Assembly (NCBI GenBank): GCA_046262295.1
Contig: JBHENC010000006.1
Location: forward strand, 260,856 to 324,855
Length of the DNA: 64,000 bases
Source of the DNA: JBHENC01 sp046262295
GTDB taxonomy: Bacteria; Acidobacteriota; Blastocatellia; Pyrinomonadales; Pyrinomonadaceae
Direction: 5' to 3'
In this document: in pieces, positions 41,300-51,290 of the stretch
Position numbering within the stretch: the first letter of the stretch is position 1
How the letters are laid out: every line of letters starts with the position of its first letter
Made by a program: the position numbers and the translations under genes
The notes under the pieces: model-generated
What the model was told of the DNA's origin: nothing
Database searches by the model: none
Seen by the model: the letters and a program-made list of their open reading frames with translations, nothing else

Positions 41300-42577
41300 T
41301 CAAATCTCCAATTGCGCGCGGTCAATATGGAAACCGTTCAAATCGCCGAGCACGCCGAGCGCGAGCGCGTTTGTCTTGAAACATTCGCGCGCGATTTGTT
41401 GCACGTCTTCGGGCGTGACGGCTTCGAGGCGGCGGATGATTTCGTCCGGCGAGATGCGGCGGCCATGCACTATCTCCTGTCGCGCAAGCGTTCCGGCGCG
41501 GGCGCTGGAGGATTCGAGGCCGAGCAGGATGCTTGAGACCGCTTGATCTTTGACGAGCCGCAGTTCATCTTCGCCGACGCTTTCGCGTGTCGCACGGCGC
41601 AGTTCGACGAGCGATAAATCTATCACTTCATTTAATTGATCGGGCGACGTTCCGGCGTAGATTGTAAAGACCCCCGTATCCGAGAAACTGCTCGCGCCCG
41701 CGCCGACGGAATACGCGAGGCCGCGTTCTTCGCGCACGCTTTGCCAGAGACGGCTGGACGTGCCGCCGCCGATAATCGAAGCGAGCAAACTCGCGGCATA
41801 GCGGTCTTCGCGGCGCGCCGAAGGCCAGGGCGCGGCGATAATCAGGTGTGCCTGTTCAAGCTCTTTTTTGCGCTCGATCAATATCGGCGTGGCCGCAGCG
41901 GGCGGTGTGGCGTGCGGCGAAGACTCGGCCTCAACGCTTGCTTCACCGTCGCCGAAAGCGCGTGCGGCGAGTTCGACGAGGCGCGCGTGTTCGAGATTGC
42001 CTGCGGCGGCGATGACTAGATTACGCGGCGCATACTCGCGCGCGTGAAAATCCTGTGTGCGTTCGCGGCTGAAGGATGAAACGGTTGCGGCCGTGCCTTC
42101 GATGGGGCGTCCGAGCGGATGATCGGGGAAGTAAGCGGCATTGAAGAGTTCGCCCAAATACTCGTCGGGCGTGTCTTCGACCATTTTCATCTCTTCGATA
42201 ATCACGCGCTGCTCGCGCGCTAAATCCTCCGCATCGAAACGCGGGCGGGCAAGCATATCGGCGAGCAGATCAAAAGCCTGCGCGTAGGCCGTGTCCACGA
42301 CTTTGACGGCAAAGCCGGTGGTTTCGTGCGTCGTATAAGCATCCAGATGGCCGCCGAGACGGTCTGATTCGATGGCGATGTCGAGCGCCGTGCGCCGTTC
42401 CGTGCCTTTGAAAACGGCGTGCTCGATAAAGTGGCAAATGCCGTTGAGGGCGGCTGTTTCGTGGCGCGAGCCGCGCCTGACCCAGATGCCCAGCGTGACC
42501 GAGCGTAAGCCCGGCATATGTTCGGTTAAGATGGTCAGCCCGTTAGGAAATTTGGTTGATTGGATGTGGTCTGTCAT
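41300..42577 (-). CDS. M16-family zinc peptidase
   Basis: A 425-residue pitrilysin/processing-peptidase-like protein. The inverted zinc motif HFIEH is in GICHFIEHAVFKGTERR, and the third ligand Glu is in REQRVIIEEMKM about 75 residues later. The C-terminal domain with GLESSSARAGTLARQEIVHG is typical of the YmxG-like bacterial processing proteases. No signal peptide is evident from the chosen ATG. The frame is open 66 bases further upstream. Confidence 0.9.
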   Translation of the reverse strand: MTDHIQSTKFPNGLTILTEHMPGLRSVTLGIWVRRGSRHETAALNGICHFIEHAVFKGTERRTALDIAIESDRLGGHLDAYTTHETTGFAVKVVDTAYAQAFDLLADMLARPRFDAEDLAREQRVIIEEMKMVEDTPDEYLGELFNAAYFPDHPLGRPIEGTAATVSSFSRERTQDFHAREYAPRNLVIAAAGNLEHARLVELAARAFGDGEASVEAESSPHATPPAAATPILIERKKELEQAHLIIAAPWPSARREDRYAASLLASIIGGGTSSRLWQSVREERGLAYSVGAGASSFSDTGVFTIYAGTSPDQLNEVIDLSLVELRRATRESVGEDELRLVKDQAVSSILLGLESSSARAGTLARQEIVHGRRISPDEIIRRLEAVTPEDVQQIARECFKTNALALGVLGDLNGFHIDRAQLEI

Positions 42578-42992
42578 TTTGAATTCTAAGGATATGCACT
42601 GCAAGGTCGTCAAAAAACACACTGGAGAGCAGCGCAACGACACATCCTAGCACGCCCGAAAACAGGCGGCAAACAAAGGGCGTGCGTGTTGCCGCAGATG
42701 GTTGAATGATAGCGCGGTGTGCTTGACAGGTCGTATCCGGTTGGCGGAAAATAGCACTCTCTCTAAGTGGGTCGACCCCGATGGACACCACCTCGCGAGT
42801 TGTATTTCGTGATGCTTCGCATTTCGCGGGCGGTTTCAAGCTTTGTGTCGCAGCAAACTTGAGTTGACGCAAAATTAAATTCAAATTGTTGCTGCATTCA
42901 TGCGGCATAACACGCACCCGTAAACTTACCAAGACCGCGTCGGCAATACTTATATGAAAAATGTGATGCGTTGCGCGGGAGGTTTGTCGGCA
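42578..42992. other. Intergenic region M16 peptidase / outer-membrane protein
   Basis: About 415 bases between diverging genes. A TTGACA (42723-42728) with an AT-rich stretch 19-20 bases on, and a perfect ten-base palindrome GGGTCGACCC (42769-42778), suggest a regulated rightward promoter. No ORF or RNA gene is supported. Confidence 0.35.
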
Positions 42993-44777
42993 ATGAAAAA
43001 AGCTTTGCGCTTCTATTTAACCTTACTGGTCGTCTGCGCAGTGTGCGGAGCGAATGCGCTGCCGTCGCTCGCTGCTACGGCGGGACGTTCGCCGCGCACT
43101 TTCGGCACTGTAACGGGTTCAGTGCGCGATGCGGGCGGCAATCCGCTGGCGGGCGCAGTCGTTTCTTTAATGCGTGACGGCGCAAATGAAATTGTTAAGC
43201 AGACACGCAGCGCGGCGGACGGTAGCTTCAGTGCCCGCATCGCGCCGGGACGCTACACCGTCCGCGCCATCGCCGAAGGTTTCGAGGCCGCGCTTTTTTC
43301 CTCCGTGCAGGTTCGCTCATCGGACGAACTCGTTTACCGTTTCAATCTTGAGCGCATCGGTTCAGGCCGCACCGCGCCCGAGCGTCGTGCCGACCGCGAC
43401 GACGCGAAATGGGCGATACGTGCCGCGCAAAGCCGCCGCTCCGTCTTTCAAATTCAGGAAAGCGAAACGAATACAGTCGAAGCCGCCCGCGAAGATGCCG
43501 ATCAAACAAACTCCGTAACGGCTTCCGCTGATACGAAAGCTAAAGAGACATCGCGCACACAAGGCGTCGTGGAAACTTACGTCGCCTCTGCTTCAGGGAG
43601 TTCGTTTAACTCCGCTTACGCCGGATTGAACTTTGCGCTTGCACAGCCTTTGAACGAACGCCTCGATCTTATTTTCGCCGGACAAACAGGCACGGGAGCC
43701 GCCGCACCGCAACGCTTTGAAGGCACAGCGCACGTGCGGACGGCGGATAATCGCCACCGCTTGAGCATACGTGCGGGCGCGGCGCGTGTCGGGACGATTC
43801 TTTCGCCCGCAGAAACGACGAGCGATGCGCCGCCGCCGCTGCTTGCCCAGCTTTCTTTCAAAGCCGTTGACGAAATGATAGCGCGCGATGGTGTGGTTGT
43901 CGTGCTGGGCTTTGATTATTCGCGGTTTGTCGGCGCATCGCAGGCGCATTCAATCAGCCCGCGTCTCGGCGTGCAGTATGACGCGAATGCGCGCACGCGC
44001 TTGAAAGCGGCGTATGCGCCTGAGAGCGACGACGCGGCAATGCAGGGGGCGGCAAAGTTTGAAGGCGGCGACGTGGTTTTCAAACAGCCTGCGACGAAAC
44101 CCGTTGCGCTCGCTCATGGCCGCGCACGCATGGAACGCAGCCGCCGCTTTGAATTCGGTGTCGAAAGAGTGCTCGACAATGCTTCGAGCGTAGAGGCGAC
44201 GGCCTTTTTCGATACCACTTCCAATCGCGGCGTCGGGCTGTTCAACGCACCTTTATCGGCTTTCGCAAACGACGGCGAAGCGGCGGACGGCATCACTAGC
44301 ATCGCCAATCAGGAAGGCGCCGCGCGTGGCCTGCGTGTGGTTTACGCGCGCCGCCTCAATCAAATCTTGAGCGCCTCGGCGGGCTATTCTTTCGGGCGCG
44401 GGCAAAAGCTTTCGCCTGAAGGCTTGACTAATGCTGCGGAAATTTTCGCAAATGGATTCTTTCAAACGGCGGCGCTGCAAGTAACGGCGGACTTGGGAAC
44501 GGGAACGCGCGTGCGCACCGTCTTTCGTTTCTCGCCGAACGCAACCGTCTTTGCCATTGACCCGTTTGCCGGACGCCTCGCCGTCTACGATCCGTCGTTG
44601 AGCGTGATCGTCACACAGGATTTACCGACGTTCGGATTGCCTGTGCGCGCCGAAGCGATTGTTGACGCACGCAACTTACTTGATGCTCAAACTTATACGG
44701 AGGACGGCGACGCGCGTGCCGTGATCGGTACAGCCGCACGCCGTTCCGTGCGCGGCGGCCTCTCCGTCAGATTCTAA
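42993..44777 (+). CDS. Outer-membrane protein with carboxypeptidase-regulatory-like domain
   Basis: GGGAGG at 42977-42982 favours the ATG at 42993 over one at 42954, giving 594 residues. A signal peptide (RFYLTLLVVCAVCGANALP) is followed by a carboxypeptidase-regulatory-like domain (about 35-115: GTVTGSVRDAGGNPLAGAVV, APGRYTVRAIAEGF). A charged linker and a beta-barrel-like region end in VRGGLSVRF with a terminal Phe. It resembles the TonB-dependent-receptor-like oligogalacturonate/carbohydrate proteins of Acidobacteriota but has no clear plug domain. It may be a stand-alone barrel. Confidence 0.72.
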   Translation: MKKALRFYLTLLVVCAVCGANALPSLAATAGRSPRTFGTVTGSVRDAGGNPLAGAVVSLMRDGANEIVKQTRSAADGSFSARIAPGRYTVRAIAEGFEAALFSSVQVRSSDELVYRFNLERIGSGRTAPERRADRDDAKWAIRAAQSRRSVFQIQESETNTVEAAREDADQTNSVTASADTKAKETSRTQGVVETYVASASGSSFNSAYAGLNFALAQPLNERLDLIFAGQTGTGAAAPQRFEGTAHVRTADNRHRLSIRAGAARVGTILSPAETTSDAPPPLLAQLSFKAVDEMIARDGVVVVLGFDYSRFVGASQAHSISPRLGVQYDANARTRLKAAYAPESDDAAMQGAAKFEGGDVVFKQPATKPVALAHGRARMERSRRFEFGVERVLDNASSVEATAFFDTTSNRGVGLFNAPLSAFANDGEAADGITSIANQEGAARGLRVVYARRLNQILSASAGYSFGRGQKLSPEGLTNAAEIFANGFFQTAALQVTADLGTGTRVRTVFRFSPNATVFAIDPFAGRLAVYDPSLSVIVTQDLPTFGLPVRAEAIVDARNLLDAQTYTEDGDARAVIGTAARRSVRGGLSVRF

Positions 44778-44822
44778 AAAACTGCGCCGTACTCCGAACG
44801 CTTTCTTCATCGCCACAATTGT

Positions 44823-44868
44823 CCCCTGCGCCCCCTTAGTTAGGCCGGTTGCGCAGGGGATTTGTCTT
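44823..44868 (+). terminator. Terminator after outer-membrane protein gene
   Basis: CCCCTGCGC (44823-44831) pairs exactly with GCGCAGGGG (44851-44859), followed by ATTTGTCTT. It is 45 bases after the stop codon. The remaining sequence up to 45136 shows no gene or other clear element. Confidence 0.75.
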
Positions 44869-45136
44869 GAGCATAGAAGTTTTACGCCTCCTCCAAAATC
44901 TCGGACGGGTACGAAATCTCGGATGCTTTCAATGGCGGTTCGCCGCGCCTGAAACTCTTATTAAACGAGCGACGTTAAGAAACATTAAACAAAGCGTGCG
45001 ATGTTCGGTGTGTGCCGGGCAAGTTTGCCGGAGGGCGAAGACGAAAAACACGCCGTTTTCTCTTGGAACGTCGCTTGCATTGCTCGTCTAAATGTAAGTG
45101 TAAGTTCAGGAAAAGTTTTTTGGATTGGATGCGAAG

Positions 45137-48067
45137 ATGAAGAGCACGGTTCTGACAACGCAAACTTGGTTGCTGCTGATTGCGGCCGCGTTGCTCGTTG
45201 CCGTCGGTGCGCTTAATTTCTCGCAACGCCTCTCACACCAGCCTCCGCCGACCGACAACATCAATTGGGTTGAAAGAAACGGCCACCTCGTCGCGCAGCC
45301 GGTAAATCCGAATTCACAGGGCGGACAGGTCGGAATTCTGGGCATCCTGCCGGGCGATTATCTTTTTGCGATCAGCGAAGACGGCGAGCACTTCGACGAG
45401 GTCAAGCGGGCTTCCGACGTGCAGATTTACTTGGAGCAGGCGGGCGCGGGCGGGCATCTAACGTACCGCATCGAACGCCCTTCAAATTCCGAGGACGCGC
45501 GCTTTTTTACGGCGGAGATTTACCCGGACGCCGCGCCGCAATGGACGCCGCGCGAGTTATATCTCAATTTCATCGGACTGATTTATCTTCTCGTAGGCTT
45601 CTTTATTTTATTCAAGCAGGGCGGGCGCACGCCCTTCGTGGTTCATTTCGCAGGACTGTGTCTCGCGGCTTTTGTCTTTCATTTCTACCATCCAATCGGC
45701 ACTTACGAAGGACTCGATAAAGCCGTCGCGCTGCTTGACGATGCCGCGTTGATTCTGTTTGCGCCGCTGCTCATACACCTCTGCGCGATTTATCCCGTCC
45801 GTCATCATCTATCGAACGAACGCCGCACGCTCGCCGCGCTTCTTTACCTGCCCGCCGCGTTGCTGCTCGCGCTCGTCACACTTACTTATTACCCGCCGCC
45901 GTTTCTCTCCGCCTTCTCCGCTAACTTTGTCGGTGGAGTCTTCAAAGCGAGTTTTATCTATTTCTGGATCGGATTGATCGCGGGCGCAGCGTTGCTTGTG
46001 CGCCGATTCTGGATTACCGATTCGGCGGTTGTGCGCCAGCAATTAAAGTGGGTCGTATGGGGTTCGGTGCTCGCTATCACGCCGTTCTCGCTGCTGTATG
46101 CCGTCGGCTACATCTTCGGCACGGGTGCGGATTCATGGTGGACGGACGCCGCCGTGCTGCCGCTTATTCTGATTCCGCTCACGTTCGGTAATTCCGTTGT
46201 GCGTTATCGCCTGATGGACGTGGACATCGTGGTGCGCCGCGCCGCCGTTTACGTGTTGACGACCGCCGCCATTGCTTTAATGTGCGGCGCGGTGGTTTAC
46301 GAAACGGGCTTGTATGCGCTCGGCAGCGAAGCGAGCGGCGAGATTACTTTGCGCGTGATCGTCGCCATCATTGCAATGGCTTTGATCGTGACGATTGCCG
46401 CGCCCATCAAAAACTTTTTGCAGCAACGCACAGACAAATATTTCTATGGCGAGCGTTATGACCTGCGCAACGGTCTATTGGATTTCGGGCGCACGCTCTC
46501 CGCGACGACCGCGCTAGATCCTCTGCTTGACGCGCTCATCAGTCGCTTGCAGCAAGTCTTAGGCGTTGAGCGCGTCGCTATCTTTATCGAAGACAAAGCC
46601 TCGTCCGCCGGATACCGCGTCGGGCGGGCGGGCGGGTTATCGTCCGCGATGATCGTGCCGCCGGATTTCCGCGACATGATTCGCGTGCGCTCGGCGGCAA
46701 CCGGCGTCGTTCGCGCCGACGATCTTGACTTAGTGCCGCAGACAAGCAACTTCGTGCGCCGCGCTTTGCATTACTACGTGCCGTGTGTGGTGCGCGGGCG
46801 CATGGTCGCGGTTATCGGTCTGGGGCGTTCGGCAAACGGCGCGCTGCTGTCTACGGAGGATTTGGAAATACTGCGCACCGTCTCCGGCTATGTCGCGGTC
46901 GCCATCGAAAACAGTCTGCTGTATCAGGAGCAGGAGGAGCGCGCCGCAGAGTTGGCGCTGCTCAAAGAGTTCAACGAATCCATCGTCGAATCAATCAACG
47001 TCGGCCTGCTCGCCGTTGATCTGGACGGGCGTGTGACGCGCTGCAATTCGGCGCTCGAAGAGATGCTCGGCGTCAACCGTGACGAAGCCATCGGCACGCA
47101 CGTCGAAGAACTCTTCGCGGAGGATTTTACGGAGACCCTGCGGCAGGCGCTCGGCAAAGGTGGCTGGCACATCACCGAACTACGCCACATTTATAAGCTA
47201 CACACGGCGCGACGCGACGGCAGCCGCTCGCTTGTTCTCAACATCGCGCTCGCGCCGCTTCGCGCGGACTCTTCCGGGCGCACCGGCGCGCTCGTCGTGC
47301 TCGAAGACGTGACGCTCTACGTGCAACGCGAGATGCAGTTGCAGCAGCGCGATAAGCTGTCTTCAATCGGTCTTTTGGCCGCAGGCGTCGCCCACGAAGT
47401 CAACACGCCTTTGACGGGCGTCTCGAGCTACACGCAAATGCTTCTAGGAATGTTGCCGGAGACCGACCCGAAGCACGCGCTGCTACAAAAGGTGCGCCGC
47501 CAGACCGAGCGCGCGGCAGGCATCGTCAACAACCTTCTGAATTTCTCGCGCACGGGCGGCGCGACAGAGTTCGGCGAAACGGATGTCAACCGCGTGCTCG
47601 ACGACACGCTGCAGCTCTTGGAGCCGCAACTGCGCCGCAGCCAGATCGAGATCGTCCGCGAGTACGATGCAGAGTTGCCGCGCGCTTTCGGCAACGCCGG
47701 AAAACTTCAACAGGTCTTCACGAACCTTATCTTAAACGCGCGCGACGCCATCGTTGACAGCGGGCGCATTGTCATACGCACACGCCAGCAGAGCAACGGC
47801 AGCGGCGATGACGATAGTCTTTTAATTGAAGTGACGGATACGGGCATCGGCATCGCGCCGGAAAACGTCTCGAAGATTTACGATCCGTTCTTCACCACCA
47901 AAGGCGTCGGCAGCGGCACGGGACTCGGCCTCGCCGTTTCCTACGGCATCGTGCAGGAACACTCCGGCCACATCAACGTCGAAAGCACGCCGGGCAAAGG
48001 CACGACCTTCCGCCTCAAACTTCCCACCGCCAGCGGGCGCGAACGCCTGCAAGCCGCGAGCGATTAA
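45137..48067 (+). CDS. Large membrane sensor histidine kinase
   Basis: A 976-residue kinase. One N-terminal membrane helix precedes a PDZ-like extracytoplasmic segment (VGILGILPGDYLFAIS, near 65-110). About eight membrane helices follow between 140 and 425. Next come a GAF domain (about 450-600), a PAS domain (about 605-720), HisKA with LLAAGVAHEVNTPLTG (phospho-His near 755) and HATPase (NLILNARDAI, VTDTGIGI, GSGTGLGLAVSYGI). The receiver partner is the NtrC-type gene 127 bases downstream. The PDZ-like part is suggested by the GILPGDYL pattern only. A TTG 12 bases upstream is an alternative start. Confidence 0.88.
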   Translation: MKSTVLTTQTWLLLIAAALLVAVGALNFSQRLSHQPPPTDNINWVERNGHLVAQPVNPNSQGGQVGILGILPGDYLFAISEDGEHFDEVKRASDVQIYLEQAGAGGHLTYRIERPSNSEDARFFTAEIYPDAAPQWTPRELYLNFIGLIYLLVGFFILFKQGGRTPFVVHFAGLCLAAFVFHFYHPIGTYEGLDKAVALLDDAALILFAPLLIHLCAIYPVRHHLSNERRTLAALLYLPAALLLALVTLTYYPPPFLSAFSANFVGGVFKASFIYFWIGLIAGAALLVRRFWITDSAVVRQQLKWVVWGSVLAITPFSLLYAVGYIFGTGADSWWTDAAVLPLILIPLTFGNSVVRYRLMDVDIVVRRAAVYVLTTAAIALMCGAVVYETGLYALGSEASGEITLRVIVAIIAMALIVTIAAPIKNFLQQRTDKYFYGERYDLRNGLLDFGRTLSATTALDPLLDALISRLQQVLGVERVAIFIEDKASSAGYRVGRAGGLSSAMIVPPDFRDMIRVRSAATGVVRADDLDLVPQTSNFVRRALHYYVPCVVRGRMVAVIGLGRSANGALLSTEDLEILRTVSGYVAVAIENSLLYQEQEERAAELALLKEFNESIVESINVGLLAVDLDGRVTRCNSALEEMLGVNRDEAIGTHVEELFAEDFTETLRQALGKGGWHITELRHIYKLHTARRDGSRSLVLNIALAPLRADSSGRTGALVVLEDVTLYVQREMQLQQRDKLSSIGLLAAGVAHEVNTPLTGVSSYTQMLLGMLPETDPKHALLQKVRRQTERAAGIVNNLLNFSRTGGATEFGETDVNRVLDDTLQLLEPQLRRSQIEIVREYDAELPRAFGNAGKLQQVFTNLILNARDAIVDSGRIVIRTRQQSNGSGDDDSLLIEVTDTGIGIAPENVSKIYDPFFTTKGVGSGTGLGLAVSYGIVQEHSGHINVESTPGKGTTFRLKLPTASGRERLQAASD

Positions 48068-48194
48068 TCACACAACAGTGGATGAGGAACTGCCAACGCG
48101 AAGCGCAAACCGCGCCTTGCGTTTTTCCGGTTTTACCTTTCTAATTTTATCTTCATACGTCTATCAAACAGTTGAGCGAAAGTGTAAGCGAGTT

Positions 48195-49592
48195 ATGGCA
48201 AAGAAGGGTTCGGTGCTCGTCGTTGACGACGAAGAAATAATGCGCGACGTGCTGGAGACGCTGCTGGCGGCGGAAGGCTATCGCGTTGATCTGGCGAAGA
48301 CCGGCGAGCAGGGATTAGAGGCTTACGGGCGGCGCGCTTACGATGTGGTGCTCCTTGATGTTTCCATGCCGGGCATGGGCGGCATAAGCGCGCTCGAAGA
48401 ATTTCTGAAGCGCGACCCGGAAGCCGTCGTGATTATGGTCACGGCCTACGCGACGTTCGATACAGCCGTTTCCGCTTGGGAAAAAGGCGCGGCCGGATGT
48501 ATTCGCAAGCCGTTTCAGAACGAACAGATCACGGCGCAGGTGGCGGCGGGGATCAAGCGCCGCCGCAAAGAAGAGGAGCGGCAAACTCTGCGGCGCGCGA
48601 TGAGCCGCGCGGTTGATCGCGGCGCAATGGTCGGGCGCTCCGAAGTAATGCAGACGGTTTTTCGTCTCGTGGACCAAGTCGCACCGGCGCGCTCGACCGT
48701 ACTGGTGACGGGCGAATCCGGCACGGGCAAAGAGTTGATCGCGCGTGCCATTCACGAATCCAGCCCGCGCGCGACGAAGCCTTTCGTGACCGTCAACTCT
48801 TCAAACATACCGAGCGAGCTTTTAGAGTCGGAACTCTTCGGCCACACGCGCGGCGCGTTCACGGGCGCAGTCGCCGCGAAGAAAGGTCTGTTTGAAGTCG
48901 CTGACGGCGGCTCGATCTTCCTCGATGAAATCGGCGACATACCGCCCGAAACGCAGGTCAGACTTCTGCGGGTGATACAGGAACGCGAGTTTACGCCGCT
49001 CGGCGACACAACCCCGCGCCGCGTTGACGTGCGCATCATCGCCGCCACCAACATTGATTTGAAAGAAGCCGTCAAGCACGGCACGTTCCGCGAGGATTTG
49101 TATTACAGGCTCTCGGTCGTGCCGATTGAATTGCCGCCCTTGCGCGACCGGCGCGAAGACATCCTCGCGCTCGCGCAATTCTTCATACGCAAATTCAACG
49201 AAGAGAACGGGCGCAAGCTCTCCGAAGCCATCGCGCCGGACGTATTGGCCTTACTTGAAAATTATTCATGGCCGGGCAACGTCCGCGAATTAGAGAACGC
49301 CATCGAACGCGCCGTCGTGATTGCTCCGGGCGATGAAATCACGCGCGAATGTCTGCGCAAAGAGATCAGCGATCCGCAGTCCGCCCGCGCCGCCCTGCGC
49401 GAAACCGAAAGCGGCTTCGCGGCGATAGATTTAGGACACGGCGTTAATTTTTATGACGAAGTGCGCCGCTTCGAGATAGACATGATCCGCCGCGCCCTCC
49501 AGCAAACCGGCGGCCACCAATCCCGCGCCGCCCGACTTTTAGGCATGAACGCGACAACGCTCAACTCAAAGATCAAGACGTATAATATTTAG
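48195..49592 (+). CDS. NtrC-family sigma54-dependent response regulator
   Basis: A 465-residue protein: receiver domain (VLVVDDEEIMRDVL, phospho-Asp in VVLLDVSMPGMGG, KPF switch Lys), AAA+ domain with Walker A GESGTGKEL, the sigma54-contact motif ELFGHTRGAFTGA and Walker B GSIFLDEIGDIP, then a Fis-type helix-turn-helix (ALQQTGGHQSRAARLLGMN). It pairs with the kinase just upstream and activates sigma54 promoters; no target was identified here. It is the last gene before the AT-rich island. Confidence 0.93.
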   Translation: MAKKGSVLVVDDEEIMRDVLETLLAAEGYRVDLAKTGEQGLEAYGRRAYDVVLLDVSMPGMGGISALEEFLKRDPEAVVIMVTAYATFDTAVSAWEKGAAGCIRKPFQNEQITAQVAAGIKRRRKEEERQTLRRAMSRAVDRGAMVGRSEVMQTVFRLVDQVAPARSTVLVTGESGTGKELIARAIHESSPRATKPFVTVNSSNIPSELLESELFGHTRGAFTGAVAAKKGLFEVADGGSIFLDEIGDIPPETQVRLLRVIQEREFTPLGDTTPRRVDVRIIAATNIDLKEAVKHGTFREDLYYRLSVVPIELPPLRDRREDILALAQFFIRKFNEENGRKLSEAIAPDVLALLENYSWPGNVRELENAIERAVVIAPGDEITRECLRKEISDPQSARAALRETESGFAAIDLGHGVNFYDEVRRFEIDMIRRALQQTGGHQSRAARLLGMNATTLNSKIKTYNI

Positions 49593-49611
49593 TTGAGTTA
49601 CAACTTGAAAT

Positions 49612-50191
49612 ATGTATATACCCTCTGCACGTGTCCAAAACGAAATGGCTAATGAGGCGGCCTATCTGTGGTTTGTCCCCTCAGTTGGTAATGATACTCA
49701 CGCTATATTGATAAAGTCTCCAACAGGTGCAATTAAAGCTGTTATTAAAGATAGCAAAGTAGAGTTTGCTTTTGGCTTAATAGAGTTAGAGGGTAAACAT
49801 CTGGCGATAGCTACAAGAATACATGATGATCCGGTCGCACCCTTAATAGTCCTAAAAGTTCAGAGGGTCAAGGAAGAGCATGATGCCCTTTCGGGCATCC
49901 TTCATCGTGAAGAGACTCCCATATTCTTCTTTGATGAATTGTGTAGATGCGTAGCAGGGGGGCATTGTAGGTTTCAAGCTGTCAAGCGGCTAGAAGCTCT
50001 GAAGCTTATAAGTGAATTTGACAATCTATATGTTGGGAAATTTGACAAAGTGTGTAATGTCGCATTGGATTGCTTCCAGCTAACACTAGACCCATCAGTA
50101 CATATTCAAGGTGCTAAACCAATTCCATTTGTCCTTATCTCAGGTAACGTGCAAAACCTCCGCGGAATCTTTATAAGCGCAATCGGTGTTA
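49612..50191 (+). pseudogene. Hypothetical gene truncated by IS5-family insertion
   Basis: The frame opens with an ATG at 49612 (alternative at 49645), runs for 193 codons of unrecognised sequence, and reads into the insertion sequence at 50192, stopping at 50211. Its last six codons belong to the IS end. The base composition is much more AT-rich than the NtrC gene 19 bases upstream, marking the left edge of the foreign island. Visible pieces such as PIFFFDELCRCVAGGHC and ALKLISEFDNLYVGKF match no family I can name. Confidence 0.5.
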
Positions 50192-51003
50192 GGTTCTGTT
50201 TACATTTGTAGGTTAAGCTCTTTGAATGCTACCCATTACTTTATCCGATGAACAATGGCAGAAGATGCTGCCGCTCTTGCAGTCTCATCAGAATGTCTAT
50301 GTCGGACAAGAGCATGAATGTCGCCGCTTTCTTTCTGCCGTCTTGTGGATCGCTCGTAGTGGCGCGCAATGGCGACTGCTACCCAAAGAGTACGGTTACT
50401 GGAACACTGTCTACCGCAGATTCGCGCGCTGGTCACAACAAGGCATCTTCGAGCAGCTTCATCAATGTTTTGCTGGCGAGGCTGACATGGAACACTTGCT
50501 CATTGACTCGACCATTATTCGCGCTCATCCGTGTGCGGCAGGAGCGTCAAAAAAAGCGGCGGTCAAGAAGCCCAAGCGTTAGGCCGAAGTCGCGGCGGCT
50601 TTTCCACCAAGATTCATATCGCCGTCGATGCTTTGGGCTATCCGCTGAAGTTCATCTTGACCGGCGGCGAAGTTAATGACATGACGCAAGCGGCAAATTT
50701 GATTGATGGTTTCAACTACCTAGCCCTGATCGCCGACAAAGGTTATGACGCCGATGAGTTGATCGCATCGGTCACTGCCCTTGGCATCGAAGCCGTGATT
50801 CCGCCGAAAAAGAATCGCCTTGTGCAACGCGAATATGATCGGCACTTGTATCGTGAAAGACACTTAATCGAGTGCTTCATTGGTAAGATCAAACATTATC
50901 GGCGAGTGTTCTCACGATTTGAAAAGCTATCAAAGAACTATTTGGGCTTCTTAAGTTTTGTCAGCGCACTTGTTTGGTTACGCTGAGAAATGTAAACACA
51001 ACC
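50192..51003 (+). mobile_element. IS5-family (IS427-type) insertion sequence
   Basis: The 812-base element has terminal inverted repeats of 16 bases, GGTTCTGTTTACATTT at 50192-50207 and AAATGTAAACACAACC at 50988-51003, with one mismatch. A TA flanks each end (50190-50191 and 51004-51005), matching the small target duplication of this group. It encodes a transposase in two overlapping frames. It interrupts a vsr gene and an unknown gene. Confidence 0.88.
50226..50986 (+). CDS. IS5-family transposase, two frames joined by -1 frameshift
   Basis: The first frame (50226-50582, 118 aa) has the N-terminal DUF4096-like part, with WIARSGAQWRLLPKEYGYW and the first catalytic Asp in HLLIDSTIIRAHPC. The second frame (to 50986) holds GRSRGGFSTKIHIAVDALG, LIADKGYDADELI with the second Asp, and RHLIECFIGKIKHYRRV with the Glu. 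The second frame is the -1 frame relative to the first. Seven consecutive A residues at 50549-50555 lie in the overlap and are a typical slippery site, so the element may be intact and active. Confidence 0.88.
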
Positions 51004-51243
51004 TAGTTTGTGCTCCCAAGCTGGAAAGCGATAACCATGCCAGAAATCACCATCTATAAACACGGCGATCTGCTCTTTAGGAAAAACTGCATCGGGGCTA
51101 CCGGGTAGAGATTTGACGTGCTTCCTGAATCTATAGCCTCGCTTGTGCAGCTCTGAGCGAACGATCATTTCCAGACTACCGTCCTTCAATTTTACGTTCG
51201 ACATCGCACGTAATCGCTGCTCCGGTGTAAGGTGATCCCTCAT
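51004..51243 (-). pseudogene. vsr: vsr mismatch endonuclease, 3' end lost at IS
   Basis: The frame matches the N-terminal 80 residues of very-short-patch-repair endonuclease: LTPEQRLRAMSNVKLKDG, LHKRGYRFRKHVKSLPGSPD, then DAVFPKEQIAVFIDGDFWHG with the catalytic Asp. At AWEHKL it enters the IS, ending in 21 unrelated codons. Vsr normally continues for about 55 more residues. These are not found on the other side of the IS, so the gene is truncated by insertion with deletion or rearrangement. Vsr repairs deamination at methylated cytosine, fitting the adjacent C5 methyltransferase. Confidence 0.85.
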
Positions 51244-51290
51244 GTAAAAACTTCTACTAGGAAAGTCGAATATGAACCCGCTCAGTAAGA

